Positions 24,493-32,802 of a DNA stretch of 37,500 bases are shown here, piece after piece; the stretch's first letter is position 1; the number at the start of each line of letters is the position of its first letter. Made by a program: the position numbers and the translations under genes. The stretch comes from an uncultured Candidatus Nitrosopumilus sp. Lineage in GTDB: Archaea > Thermoproteota > Nitrososphaeria > Nitrososphaerales > Nitrosopumilaceae. The DNA lies in NCBI GenBank assembly GCA_905479565.1, contig CAJQMY010000043.1, forward strand, positions 1 to 37,500. The letters are read 5' to 3'. The notes below the pieces were generated by a model, which did not search any database, was not told the DNA's origin, and worked only from the letters and a program-made list of their open reading frames with translations.

Positions 24493-25800
24493 TCAACTAG
24501 TATTAATCACTGCTTTTTTACGCCTACGAATGATGTAAAATGCAGCTCCTATTATCAAAAGAATTGGAATAATTATCATTGTCGGATCAGTAGAATCTTC
24601 GTCTTCATTTGATGGTGCCTTTACAGTAATTGTTGTATCATAATTTAGAAAGATCTCATCTCTTGTACTATCTTTGTATCTAACAGTGATAGTGATATCA
24701 TGTTCACCGTATTGGGGTTCACCATCAAATTCAATTGGAACGTTAAATGGTACTGGTGCATCTACTTCTATTTCATCAATGAATTGAGTAGATGATTTGA
24801 TATTAGAATCCCCTTTAGATTCAATAGATACAAAACCAAATAATCCATCTTCATTACCTTCGTTAATAATTTCACCAATTATCATTTGAGTGCCAGATAA
24901 TTCAATTACATCCACATTAAAAATTGTCAAATCAATCAAGCCCTTAATATAAAAATCAACAATTTTTGAAACTTGATGTAAATCACCATGTGCATTATAA
25001 TATGAAATGGACAAAGGAATTCTTAAGGTATCACCTTTGAGTGATTCAGGTACATATACAGTTGCTGTAAGAGATCTTGCTGATTTTGCAGCAATGTTTC
25101 CAATATCCCAACTAGATTCTAAAATTACAACGTTTTCAACATTGGTAGTCGATGATGATGTAGATGCAAGTTCTGTAGACGTATTCGTAGCAACAATATC
25201 TACACCAGAAATAAGAGCAGTTCCATCATTCGAAATTTCAATTACAACATCATTAGATCTTAAAGACGTGAGAAATGGTTCTTGAGCTTTTACATTTATC
25301 ACACTGTCACCTGTAATCTTAAAATCAAAATTAGCAAAGGCTGTTCTAACTCCCGATTCCCTTAGTCTTGAATAATCAACTTTTACAGTTCCAGGATATT
25401 GCTGAATTTGTGAATTTTCATTGATGTTTACAAAAAACGTCAGATGGAAATTCTCTCCTGCCAATGAATTTGAATCACTATCAGCATGAATTACCGAGCC
25501 TGGACCATCAAATGAAGAAAAATTAGTTGGTAATGATAGTTGTCCTTGAATACCGGTAATATCTTGAGTGCCTACATTAGCAAATACAACTGTAAATGGG
25601 ACATTACTATCGCCTGCTTCAATTTCAATTTTATCATTTAAAGTACCAAAATATGCATCTAAGAACTTCACATCACCGAAATCTCTTTCAAATGGAGATT
25701 GTCCAAATCCGCCAGAAGTAATTTGTGCATATGAATTATCAAAAATTATTGGCGATAATCCAATTACAAATAATGATAAAATAATTTTTGAATTCATCAT
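24493..25800 (-). CDS. Exported CARDB/S-layer-like protein with C-terminal membrane anchor
   Basis: A 435-residue surface protein: signal peptide (1-25, ending NSYAQ), repeated beta-sandwich domains of the CARDB/COG1361 kind (IEAGDSNVPFTVVFANVG, VVIEISNDGTALISGVDIV and INEGNEDGLFGFVSIES mark successive units), and a C-terminal anchor (about 406-424) followed by RRRKK. Such proteins occur beside MacB/LolCDE-type ABC genes in archaea. Its ATG overlaps the stop of the ATPase gene by 4 bases (25797-25800), so it is translationally coupled. It may present or receive the transported substrate at the surface. Confidence 0.82.
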   Translation of the reverse strand: MMNSKIILSLFVIGLSPIIFDNSYAQITSGGFGQSPFERDFGDVKFLDAYFGTLNDKIEIEAGDSNVPFTVVFANVGTQDITGIQGQLSLPTNFSSFDGPGSVIHADSDSNSLAGENFHLTFFVNINENSQIQQYPGTVKVDYSRLRESGVRTAFANFDFKITGDSVINVKAQEPFLTSLRSNDVVIEISNDGTALISGVDIVATNTSTELASTSSSTTNVENVVILESSWDIGNIAAKSARSLTATVYVPESLKGDTLRIPLSISYYNAHGDLHQVSKIVDFYIKGLIDLTIFNVDVIELSGTQMIIGEIINEGNEDGLFGFVSIESKGDSNIKSSTQFIDEIEVDAPVPFNVPIEFDGEPQYGEHDITITVRYKDSTRDEIFLNYDTTITVKAPSNEDEDSTDPTMIIIPILLIIGAAFYIIRRRKKAVINTS

Positions 25801-26558
25801 GCAGTAATCTCCATTTCTGATGGTAAATCGTCTTCAAATGCTTTACCATCTTTAATTGTAATTACCCTATCAACATCACCAAAATGTTGTCTATCGTGAG
25901 TAACAATTATGAATGTTTGATTAAGTTTTTTTGCCATTGATTTCATTAATTGAACAATTGTTTGTGAAGTAACAGAATCAAGATTGCCAGTTGGCTCATC
26001 TGCTAATACAATTGAGGGTTTATTGATTAAACCTCTTGCAATTGCAACTCTTTGAGCTTGTCCACCTGAAATTTTATTTGCACGTTTACGCACTTGATTT
26101 TCTAAACCAACTATTTTCAGTAAATCCATAGCATCTTTTTCTGCGGTATGATTACCTGCAATTTGCATTGGTAACAAAACATTTTCTAAAACCGAAAGAT
26201 CAGTAAGTAGATTTGAAAATTGAAAAATAAACCCTAGTTTTTTGTTTCTAAATGAAGAAATTTCATCATCATTAAGTGTCGTAGTATCAATTCCATCAAT
26301 TGAAATTTTACCTTTTGTAGGATGATCTAATAATCCAATCATGTTTAATAATGTAGATTTACCAGATCCAGAGCTACCGACAATTAAAACAAATTCTCCT
26401 TGTTTAATTGAGAATGAAACATTATCAAGAGCTTTTACTTGACTATCACTTTCTCCATAGATTTTGTTGATATTATTAATCTCAAGTACGCTAGACAGTT
26501 CGCATAGCCTCCACAGGTAATAGCTTTGTAGCTCTATACGATGGGTATAGAGATGCAA
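25797..26558 (-). CDS. ABC transporter ATPase, MacB/LolD type
   Basis: ATP-binding subunit with Walker A GSSGSGKST, signature ISGGQAQRVA, Walker B IVLADEPTG and the H-loop in VTHDRQHFG. The LolD/MacB group is indicated by the short SNLLTDLSVLENVLLPM segment. The start is doubtful: the ATG at 26558 gives an atypical basic leader and a 68-base overlap with the permease gene. The family normally begins near VLEINNINKIYGE. A CTG at 26498 preceded by GGAGG (minus strand, 9-base spacer) would give MSSVLEIN and an 8-base overlap. Coordinates here use the ATG. Coupled to the permease upstream and the CARDB protein downstream. Confidence 0.9.
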   Translation of the reverse strand: MHLYTHRIELQSYYLWRLCELSSVLEINNINKIYGESDSQVKALDNVSFSIKQGEFVLIVGSSGSGKSTLLNMIGLLDHPTKGKISIDGIDTTTLNDDEISSFRNKKLGFIFQFSNLLTDLSVLENVLLPMQIAGNHTAEKDAMDLLKIVGLENQVRKRANKISGGQAQRVAIARGLINKPSIVLADEPTGNLDSVTSQTIVQLMKSMAKKLNQTFIIVTHDRQHFGDVDRVITIKDGKAFEDDLPSEMEITA

Positions 26559-27678
26559 TTATTGCTAAACTAAATGACATTAACGCAGTTTGGATAATTT
26601 TTTCCCAGTTATAGGTTACTTCTAATTCAAGACTTCCAGCAAACGACATTTTTGTTTCTTTAGCATAAAAAGTATAACCTAATCCAGCTGCAGTGCCGAC
26701 ACCAGCACCTATAGCTCCAATTATCATTCCTTGGAAAATAAAAATTATTAAAATATCTTTTCGTTTGGCACCAATTGATCTCATTACACCTATTTCCCTA
26801 GTTTTTCCATTTACCAACATCATTTGGATTGTAACAACTGCAAATGCAGAAGACATCATTCCGAAATAACCAACCATGTTAATCATGGCAATACCAGATC
26901 TAAATCCTTCAAGTTGTGCTTCTGATGCTTCTTCGGTTGTTTCAGCAATAAAGTCATCATTAGGGAATGAACGCAAAAAGAATTCTTTAACTTCTGTTGA
27001 AGCAGAGGAATCATGTAATTTTACCATAAATGAACCTGTATCTCCATTTCTACTCATCATATCACGTAACGTATCAATATGAATAACACCAGAATAATCA
27101 AATCCTGTTCCTCCAGGTGAATTTGCTATTCCAGTAACTAGAAATCTTCTAATTTGATCTTCCCCCCATCTATCAACTACCAAAACTTTTACGCTATCAC
27201 CTACTTGAGCTCCTCCCAAATCTCTCGCAACAGTAGATCCTAACACAATAGAATTTCTTGAAAAAACATAACTTCCATCAGAAACAGTTGTGTGTGCTGT
27301 AGAAGCTCTAACATCATTAAATGGATCAACTCCTACCAATGAAATTCTGCTTTCTTCAACTAACTTTCCATTTTTTGTCATATTCATTTCAGATGTTGTA
27401 GATAGCCGCGGAGTTGCGGCTTTAACATCTGGGATGCGTTCAAACCATCTAATAAGAGACTGATCAGATTTGTCTATAAAATCAAATTCATCAGTTACAA
27501 TCACATCACCAGTATTGTAATCACGGATATCTCTGACAAATGCATCATACAATCCCTGAAAAATTACAAAGTTTACATGAATAACTAAAATTCCAACAGT
27601 TACAGCCAAAATAGCACCAATTAGGCTGCCCCTTTTATTGAACAGCATTCGCTTTGCTAATTTTATCCTGTAATCCAT
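26491..27678 (-). CDS. ABC transporter permease, MacB/FtsX type
   Basis: A 395-residue permease with the MacB layout: one N-terminal membrane helix (about 16-38), a large extracytoplasmic domain (about 45-270, with GVDPFNDVRA and NSIVLGSTVARDLGG), then three C-terminal helices forming the FtsX domain (REIGVMRSIGAKRKDILIIF is the conserved cytoplasmic turn). Such proteins transmit force to extracytoplasmic partners rather than passing substrate through the bilayer. It is the first gene of the four-gene unit and is divergent from a double-HTH regulator. Confidence 0.9.
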   Translation of the reverse strand: MDYRIKLAKRMLFNKRGSLIGAILAVTVGILVIHVNFVIFQGLYDAFVRDIRDYNTGDVIVTDEFDFIDKSDQSLIRWFERIPDVKAATPRLSTTSEMNMTKNGKLVEESRISLVGVDPFNDVRASTAHTTVSDGSYVFSRNSIVLGSTVARDLGGAQVGDSVKVLVVDRWGEDQIRRFLVTGIANSPGGTGFDYSGVIHIDTLRDMMSRNGDTGSFMVKLHDSSASTEVKEFFLRSFPNDDFIAETTEEASEAQLEGFRSGIAMINMVGYFGMMSSAFAVVTIQMMLVNGKTREIGVMRSIGAKRKDILIIFIFQGMIIGAIGAGVGTAAGLGYTFYAKETKMSFAGSLELEVTYNWEKIIQTALMSFSLAIIASLYPSYRATKLLPVEAMRTV

Positions 27679-27706
27679 ATAATAAATAAAATAGTCTAAT
27701 ATATAA

Positions 27707-27739
27707 TGTCTATGATGTATAGTGCTAACAATATAGACA
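27707..27739. promoter_or_regulatory. Inverted repeat between the ABC unit and its divergent regulator
   Basis: TGTCTAT (27707-27713) and ATAGACA (27733-27739) are exact reverse complements, 26 bases apart start to start. They lie between the permease start (27678) and a TATA-like TTTTATAT (27741-27748) of the regulator gene. A two-site operator for the neighbouring Lrp-type protein is the simplest reading. Confidence 0.42.
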
Positions 27740-27784
27740 ATTTTATATGATATTAGTTATTTTTATTGTTAATGGAGTCATTTT

Positions 27785-27790
27785 AGGTGA
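27785..27790 (+). promoter_or_regulatory. Ribosome binding site of the double-HTH regulator
   Basis: AGGTGA precedes ATG 27795 by four bases, and a TATA-like TTTTATAT lies about 50 bases upstream, giving a leader of roughly 20 bases. This selects ATG 27795 over ATG 27747, which falls inside the promoter. Confidence 0.5.
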
Positions 27791-27794
27791 TATA

Positions 27795-28697
27795 ATGGAC
27801 AATTTAGATATTAAAATTCTAAGTAGATTATTGAATAATTGTAGAGAATCGGATCGACAGATAGGTATAGAATTGGACATATCAGGTGGAGCCGTCAGGA
27901 CCAGAATTCGAAAAATGATAAAAAAGAAGATAATTGAAGGATTTTTTGTCAAAGTTGAACCTCCAGTATTAGGATATGGGGTATTGTATTTTGTCGTATC
28001 AGGAGAAAATATTACAGAAATTTTAGAGCAAGCAAGTCTTGTGGGTGAACCATATTTTGTGGTACCATGTGTTGGTGGAATAACAGTTTGTGGAATTTCT
28101 ATAAAAGAAAATATCAATCAAAAAATTGAACTTGCAAAAAAATTGATGAAGGATGTTAGAGTTTTATCTATTTTTGAGGCAAAAAATCCAGGATTTAGTT
28201 CAAATCTAACAAAAACAGATTTAGAAATTCTAGAAGAATTAATTAAAGATCCCAGACAAAGAATAGAACAAATTGCAAGAAATACAAAAATGTCAACAAA
28301 AACAATTACAAGATGTATAGAAAAGTTACATAAAAATGAAGGAATACAATTTACACTAGTTTATGATCCTAGAAAAATTGAAAATTTTATTCCTCATGCT
28401 ATACTTACTTGGATAGAAGGAGATCTAAAAGAAACTTTAGAAAATTTGAATAATTCGTTTTCTGATTCATATTTACAAATTCCATTTATAGCAAAAAATC
28501 AAATTGTTTTGTTTATGTACAGTGATAATATTTTCAGAATGGATGAATTAACACAAAAAATCAGAAATATTAAAAATATAAAATCAATTGATTTGTTTAT
28601 TCCAAAGAAAATGTCATTTTACATAAAATGGATAGAAACAGCTATAAATGATTTCAAAAAATCGCCAAAATTACATTTAACATATCAAACCAATTAA
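27795..28697 (+). CDS. Lrp/AsnC-like transcription regulator with two HTH domains
   Basis: From ATG 27795 the protein has 300 residues. It holds two Lrp-type units: HTH one (1-55, MDNLDIKILSRLLNNCRES and GAVRTRIRKMIKKKII) with a sensor-like part, then HTH two (about 140-195, LTKTDLEILEELIKDPRQR and STKTITRCIEKLHK) with another. Such tandem Lrp-like proteins are common in Thaumarchaeota and usually uncharacterised. Divergent from the MacB-like unit and separated from it by an inverted repeat, it probably controls that unit and itself. The longer frame from 27747 would add a hydrophobic stretch encoded by promoter sequence and is rejected. Confidence 0.83.
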   Translation: MDNLDIKILSRLLNNCRESDRQIGIELDISGGAVRTRIRKMIKKKIIEGFFVKVEPPVLGYGVLYFVVSGENITEILEQASLVGEPYFVVPCVGGITVCGISIKENINQKIELAKKLMKDVRVLSIFEAKNPGFSSNLTKTDLEILEELIKDPRQRIEQIARNTKMSTKTITRCIEKLHKNEGIQFTLVYDPRKIENFIPHAILTWIEGDLKETLENLNNSFSDSYLQIPFIAKNQIVLFMYSDNIFRMDELTQKIRNIKNIKSIDLFIPKKMSFYIKWIETAINDFKKSPKLHLTYQTN

Positions 28698-28722
28698 ATA
28701 AGAATAATTTTCTATAAATTAT

Positions 28723-29238
28723 ATGAAAGAAAAAAAGATCTATGAAGGAAAAATTTTAGGTCTTAGCGTTTACGATGGTAAAATTGAAGGCAGGAAAGTT
28801 AAACGAGAAGTTATCAAACATAGAGGCGCTGCAGCCATGCTTGCGTTTGATGAAAATGAAAAGGTAATTCTTGTTAAACAACATAGATTTCCACATGGAT
28901 ATGTTTTAGAAATTCCTGCTGGAACATTAGAAAAAAAAGAAGAACCCATAAAATGTGCATTTAGAGAATTAGAAGAAGAAACTGGATATAGAGCCAAAAA
29001 AATGACTCCTCTCATTACCTATTATCCATCAATTGGCTATAACGCAGAGATAATTCATTGTTTTCTAGCCTCAGGGTTGAAGAAAATATCTGATTTGAGT
29101 CTTGATGAAGATGAAATTTTATCTGTAGTAAAAATGGATTTCAAAAAACTCCTTTCAATGATAAAAACTGGCAAAATTCAAGACTCAAAAACAATATGTA
29201 CGATTTTAACATATGCTGCAAAGAAAAAACTATACTAG
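28723..29238 (+). CDS. Nudix hydrolase (ADP-ribose pyrophosphatase-like)
   Basis: A 171-residue enzyme that cleaves a nucleoside diphosphate linked to another group. The Nudix box matches the consensus fully: a Gly, five residues, Glu, seven residues, then RELEEETGY. The preceding FPHGYVLEIPAGTLE and the following TYYPSIGYNAEIIHCFLA agree with the ADP-ribose pyrophosphatase branch. The ATG is 25 bases after the regulator gene, so they may be co-transcribed. The substrate is assigned by similarity only. Confidence 0.9.
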   Translation: MKEKKIYEGKILGLSVYDGKIEGRKVKREVIKHRGAAAMLAFDENEKVILVKQHRFPHGYVLEIPAGTLEKKEEPIKCAFRELEEETGYRAKKMTPLITYYPSIGYNAEIIHCFLASGLKKISDLSLDEDEILSVVKMDFKKLLSMIKTGKIQDSKTICTILTYAAKKKLY

Positions 29239-30219
29239 TTATTCATTATAGATCGGTTGCACAAGATCTACAACATCAGCCCAAGATTGTGCAATTCTTT
29301 CAAACATGTACACAAGATCAAGAAAATCTAAAGGAATTTGTTTTTTATTTCCTAATGTAGTTCGAAGTAAACTAAGTTTTTTTTCATATTGTTTATGCAT
29401 AGAAATTGCTTCAATAGCTAAAAGTCTATCAGGTTGTATAAAAGCATCAATAGATTTTTCTGCAAGTTTATTAAAATCTTTTACGACATCATAAATTTTT
29501 TTAGAAAACTCTTCTGATAATGAAAAATTAAAGATAAAATTAGAAAGTTCAACAATAGAATCACCTGCATTTTCAAGAACATTTGCAGCAATTCTATAAT
29601 CAAGTACATCTATATTTTCTAAATTAAATGCATTGGATAATCTTTTATCAACTAACGTACTGCGAATTAAACGAACCAGTAAGAAATATTGTCTATTTAC
29701 TTCAACATCACGATTAGACAATGTCTGAAGATTAGATTTATCATATGAAATTAATCCATTTAGTACATCATCATACATTCCAAGTGCAATAGAACTCATT
29801 CGTTTGAGGATTTTTGATGGATTAAGTGTTGTTGCATCCAATAGAAATTGCATATTAATGTGAGACGCATCTTCTTCAATAATCTCCATACCAACTAATC
29901 GTCTCATTGAATTACGAATTTCTTCTCGATCTTTTCCTGGAATAATAGATTTTGAATTAATCACAATAACATCAAACCCTAAAAGATATGCACCTGTAAT
30001 GTTTGCAACAATATTTTCTTCTTTAGGTAACGGATACGAAATTGCGAGTTCTTTTGTTGGTCGTGTTTCTTTATTTGTAGATATAGAAATACTATCTTGG
30101 CCAGTTTCTATTTCAACCTGGCTGCCTTTATCTAGATTATTTGCATCAATCCACTCTTTAGGTAATGAAACAAGCATGCTACTTCCAATTCTTTGTAGGC
30201 GTCGAATGAATTTAGTCAA
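29239..30219 (-). CDS. phoU: AbrB-type DNA-binding domain fused to PhoU domain
   Basis: A 326-residue protein. Residues 5-45 are a SpoVT/AbrB swapped-hairpin DNA-binding domain (RRLQRIGSSMLVSLPKEW, then LDKGSQVEIETG). The rest is helical and holds PhoU-like three-helix repeats (VLENAGDSIVELSNFIFNF, KDFNKLAEKSIDAF). In archaea this fusion is usually annotated as a phosphate uptake regulator; a role in phosphate sensing is inferred from PhoU. It converges on the Nudix gene (its stop abuts) and is divergent from pantoate kinase across 65 bases. No pst genes are in view. Confidence 0.85.
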   Translation of the reverse strand: MTKFIRRLQRIGSSMLVSLPKEWIDANNLDKGSQVEIETGQDSISISTNKETRPTKELAISYPLPKEENIVANITGAYLLGFDVIVINSKSIIPGKDREEIRNSMRRLVGMEIIEEDASHINMQFLLDATTLNPSKILKRMSSIALGMYDDVLNGLISYDKSNLQTLSNRDVEVNRQYFLLVRLIRSTLVDKRLSNAFNLENIDVLDYRIAANVLENAGDSIVELSNFIFNFSLSEEFSKKIYDVVKDFNKLAEKSIDAFIQPDRLLAIEAISMHKQYEKKLSLLRTTLGNKKQIPLDFLDLVYMFERIAQSWADVVDLVQPIYNE

Positions 30220-30284
30220 TTTATACTAATATAATTAATTTAAGCCATATTCTTATATTTTGTGTAAAATTTAAACTTAGATTA

Positions 30285-31196
30285 ATGGAGGCAACAGCAT
30301 TTTGTCCAGCACATATTACAGGTTTTTTCAAAGCCCATTTAGAAGGCCATGAAAATAGTTTAGAAAATTTAGGCTCAATGGGGGCAGGTTTTTCAATAAA
30401 TCAAGGAGTCACAACAAGAGTAAAAATAGAAAGAAAAAATAATCAAGAATCAAGTTTTAAAATCACAACATATGGATATCAATCAGACAAAACAAATGTT
30501 TCACAATACATATTAAATGAATTTTTAAAATTAGGGGAATTTTCAGATAAGTTTTTTGATATAGAGCATAACATATCCATTCCAGTTGGTTATGGTTTAG
30601 GTTCAAGTGGTGCAGTTGCATTATCATTATCATTTGCATTAGATCAAGCACTTAAAACCAAATTAGAAAAAACAATGATTGGTCAAATTGCTCATAATGC
30701 GGAAATAAATTGTAAAACAGGGCTTGGAGATGTCTTAGCATCATACTATGGAGGATTTGAAATTAGAGTCAAACCTGGAGCACCAGGAATTGGATATGTT
30801 GAAAAAATTCCTACAGACAAAATTTCAATTATTATGATTTGTTTTTCTCCAATTTCTACAAATAAATTCATCAAAGAACATTTATCTCAAATTAATGGAT
30901 TAGGTGGAAAAATGGTAAATCAATTATTAGAGTCAAAAGATTATGATCATTTTCAAGACATGTCATTAGAATTTGCAAAATATGTAGATGTAATGACTCC
31001 TAGAATGCAAAAAATAGCAGAAGAGTTATCTGAAAATAAGATTAAGTGTGGAATTGCTCTTTTTGGAGAAACAATTTTTTCTATGGTTCCACAGAAAGAG
31101 GAATCCAGAGTTTTAAAAATTCTGCAAAAATATCCAGATGGAATTTTAATAAAATCAGAATTAGATGATAGTGGAGCCAGAATTTTAAATAATTAA
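30285..31196 (+). CDS. Pantoate kinase (archaeal, GHMP family)
   Basis: Phosphorylates pantoate to 4-phosphopantoate, the first step of the archaeal variant of the CoA pathway. The 303 residues have the GHMP-kinase fold: an N-terminal CPAHITGFF motif, the ATP loop VGYGLGSSGA (101-110), CKTGLGDVLASYYGGFEIR and a C-terminal domain with GIALFGETIFSMVP. It heads a four-gene CoA cluster and is followed 9 bases later by phosphopantothenate synthetase. Confidence 0.92.
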   Translation: MEATAFCPAHITGFFKAHLEGHENSLENLGSMGAGFSINQGVTTRVKIERKNNQESSFKITTYGYQSDKTNVSQYILNEFLKLGEFSDKFFDIEHNISIPVGYGLGSSGAVALSLSFALDQALKTKLEKTMIGQIAHNAEINCKTGLGDVLASYYGGFEIRVKPGAPGIGYVEKIPTDKISIIMICFSPISTNKFIKEHLSQINGLGGKMVNQLLESKDYDHFQDMSLEFAKYVDVMTPRMQKIAEELSENKIKCGIALFGETIFSMVPQKEESRVLKILQKYPDGILIKSELDDSGARILNN

Positions 31197-31205
31197 TTAA
31201 AGATC

Positions 31206-31970
31206 ATGTCACTAATTCCTAAATCACATCCTAGAGCTAAATCTCTTCTAATTCGTGAGAAACTTGTTGAAGGATTTGACAAGGGATTAGTTGCTAAAGA
31301 AGGCCTTTTAGCTCAAGGTAGAGGAGAGGCATTTGATTATCTTTTAGGAGAAAAGACAGGTAAGGCTGCCGCACAAGCTATCAAGGCTGCTGCAGCTCAA
31401 TTACTTGTAGCAAAAGTGCCAGTTATCTCAGTTAATGGAAATATAGCAGCATTATGTCCAAAACAAATTGTAAAACTATCAAAACAAATCAAAGCAAAAC
31501 TTGAGGTAAATCTATTCTATGTTAATGAAAAAAGAAAAACATCAATCATTAAAACTCTGAAAAAAAATGGCGCCAATGAAATTTTAGGATCTAAAACTAC
31601 ATCATCTAAAAAATTACCAGGAATAGATTCTGCAAGAAGAATTGTAGATAAAAATGGAATTTTTGTAGCAGATGTTGTGGTAATTCCTTTAGAAGACGGA
31701 GACAGAACGATGGCATTAAGAAAAGCTGGAAAAATAGTCATAACGTTTGATCTAAATCCACTTTCTAGAACATCACAGGCAGCAAATATTACAATTGTAG
31801 ATAATGTAACTAGAGCAATTGATTTACTAATTAATGAATCAAAAAAACTATCAAAAAAAAATCAGAAAAGTCTTCAAAAAATAATTGATGATTTTGATAA
31901 TAAGGAAAATCTAAAAAAAAATATAATTCAAATAAAAAATAATTTGGATAGGAGAGCCAAAATTGCATAA
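31206..31970 (+). CDS. 4-phosphopantoate--beta-alanine ligase (phosphopantothenate synthetase)
   Basis: Joins 4-phosphopantoate and beta-alanine with ATP, the second archaeal-specific CoA step. The 254 residues match the family formerly called DUF137/COG1701: IPKSHPRAKSLLIREKLVEG at the start, the GRGEAFDYLLGEKT segment, PVISVNGNIAALCP, and VVVIPLEDGDRTMALRKAGK near the middle. The last third is lysine-rich. The next gene, panB, overlaps its end by 8 bases. Confidence 0.93.
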   Translation: MSLIPKSHPRAKSLLIREKLVEGFDKGLVAKEGLLAQGRGEAFDYLLGEKTGKAAAQAIKAAAAQLLVAKVPVISVNGNIAALCPKQIVKLSKQIKAKLEVNLFYVNEKRKTSIIKTLKKNGANEILGSKTTSSKKLPGIDSARRIVDKNGIFVADVVVIPLEDGDRTMALRKAGKIVITFDLNPLSRTSQAANITIVDNVTRAIDLLINESKKLSKKNQKSLQKIIDDFDNKENLKKNIIQIKNNLDRRAKIA

Positions 31971-32802
31971 AACTGTTCAAGATATTATTAATATGAAAAA
32001 AGAGAAAAGGAAAATTTCTGTAATTACAAGTTACGATTATACTCTAGCTTCACTATGTGATAGGGCAGGAATTGATGTAATGTTAGTTGGAGATAGTGCT
32101 GGAATGGTAATGCTCGGATATGAAAATACAATTCCTGTTACAATGGATCAAATGTGTATGTTTACTGAAGCTGTTAGCAGAGCAAGAAAAAATTCTCTAT
32201 TAGTAGCAGATTTACCTTTCATGTCATACCAGACCAGTATCGAAGATGCCATAAATAATTCTGGCAGATTAATCAAAGCTGGTGCAGATGCAATAAAACT
32301 TGAAGGTGGTTCAATCATGGCTGAAACAATTAGTGCGATAGTGGATGTAGGAATTCCTGTAATGGGGCATATTGGACTACAACCACAAACTACGATGCTT
32401 TCAGAAGGATACAAAGTTCAAGGTAGAACAAAAGATAGCGCAATAAAATTAATTGAAGATGCCAAGGAATTAGAAGGTGTCGGAGTTTTCAGTATTGCTT
32501 TAGAAATGATTAGTCATGAGGTTGGACAAATTATTTCCGAATCCGTTAGAATTCCCACTATAGGAATAGGTTCTGGCGTAAATTGCGATGGACAAGTATT
32601 GGTTGTTCAAGATTTGTTAGGTATGTATGACAAAATTAAACCAAAATTTGCCAAAAGATACATGAATTTATCTGAAGATATTGTAAAATCACTTGAAGAA
32701 TACAAAACGGAGGTTGAATCAGGTGCATTTCCTGCTAAAGAAAACACATTTTCAATGAACGAAGAAGAATTAAAAAAATTACGTGAAGCACTTGGTAGTT
32801 AA
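31963..32802 (+). CDS. panB: 3-methyl-2-oxobutanoate hydroxymethyltransferase
   Basis: Makes ketopantoate from 2-oxoisovalerate and methylene-folate. The 279 residues show the family motifs VLVGDSAGMV-like (MLVGDSAGMVMLGYENT), VADLPFMSYQTS, GADAIKLEGG, PVMGHIGLQPQ and IGIGSGVNCDGQVLVVQDLLG. The start is TTG 31963, which gives an 8-base overlap with the upstream gene; an in-frame ATG at 31993 is the alternative but would cut into the conserved N-terminus. It overlaps coaBC by 20 bases. A ketopantoate reductase gene is not in the window. Confidence 0.95.
   Translation: MHKTVQDIINMKKEKRKISVITSYDYTLASLCDRAGIDVMLVGDSAGMVMLGYENTIPVTMDQMCMFTEAVSRARKNSLLVADLPFMSYQTSIEDAINNSGRLIKAGADAIKLEGGSIMAETISAIVDVGIPVMGHIGLQPQTTMLSEGYKVQGRTKDSAIKLIEDAKELEGVGVFSIALEMISHEVGQIISESVRIPTIGIGSGVNCDGQVLVVQDLLGMYDKIKPKFAKRYMNLSEDIVKSLEEYKTEVESGAFPAKENTFSMNEEELKKLREALGS

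Noticed and set aside
27747-27794. N-terminal extension of the double-HTH regulator from ATG 27747
   Set aside because: The ATG lies inside the TATA-like region, the encoded residues are hydrophobic and unlike Lrp proteins, and a good ribosome site precedes ATG 27795.
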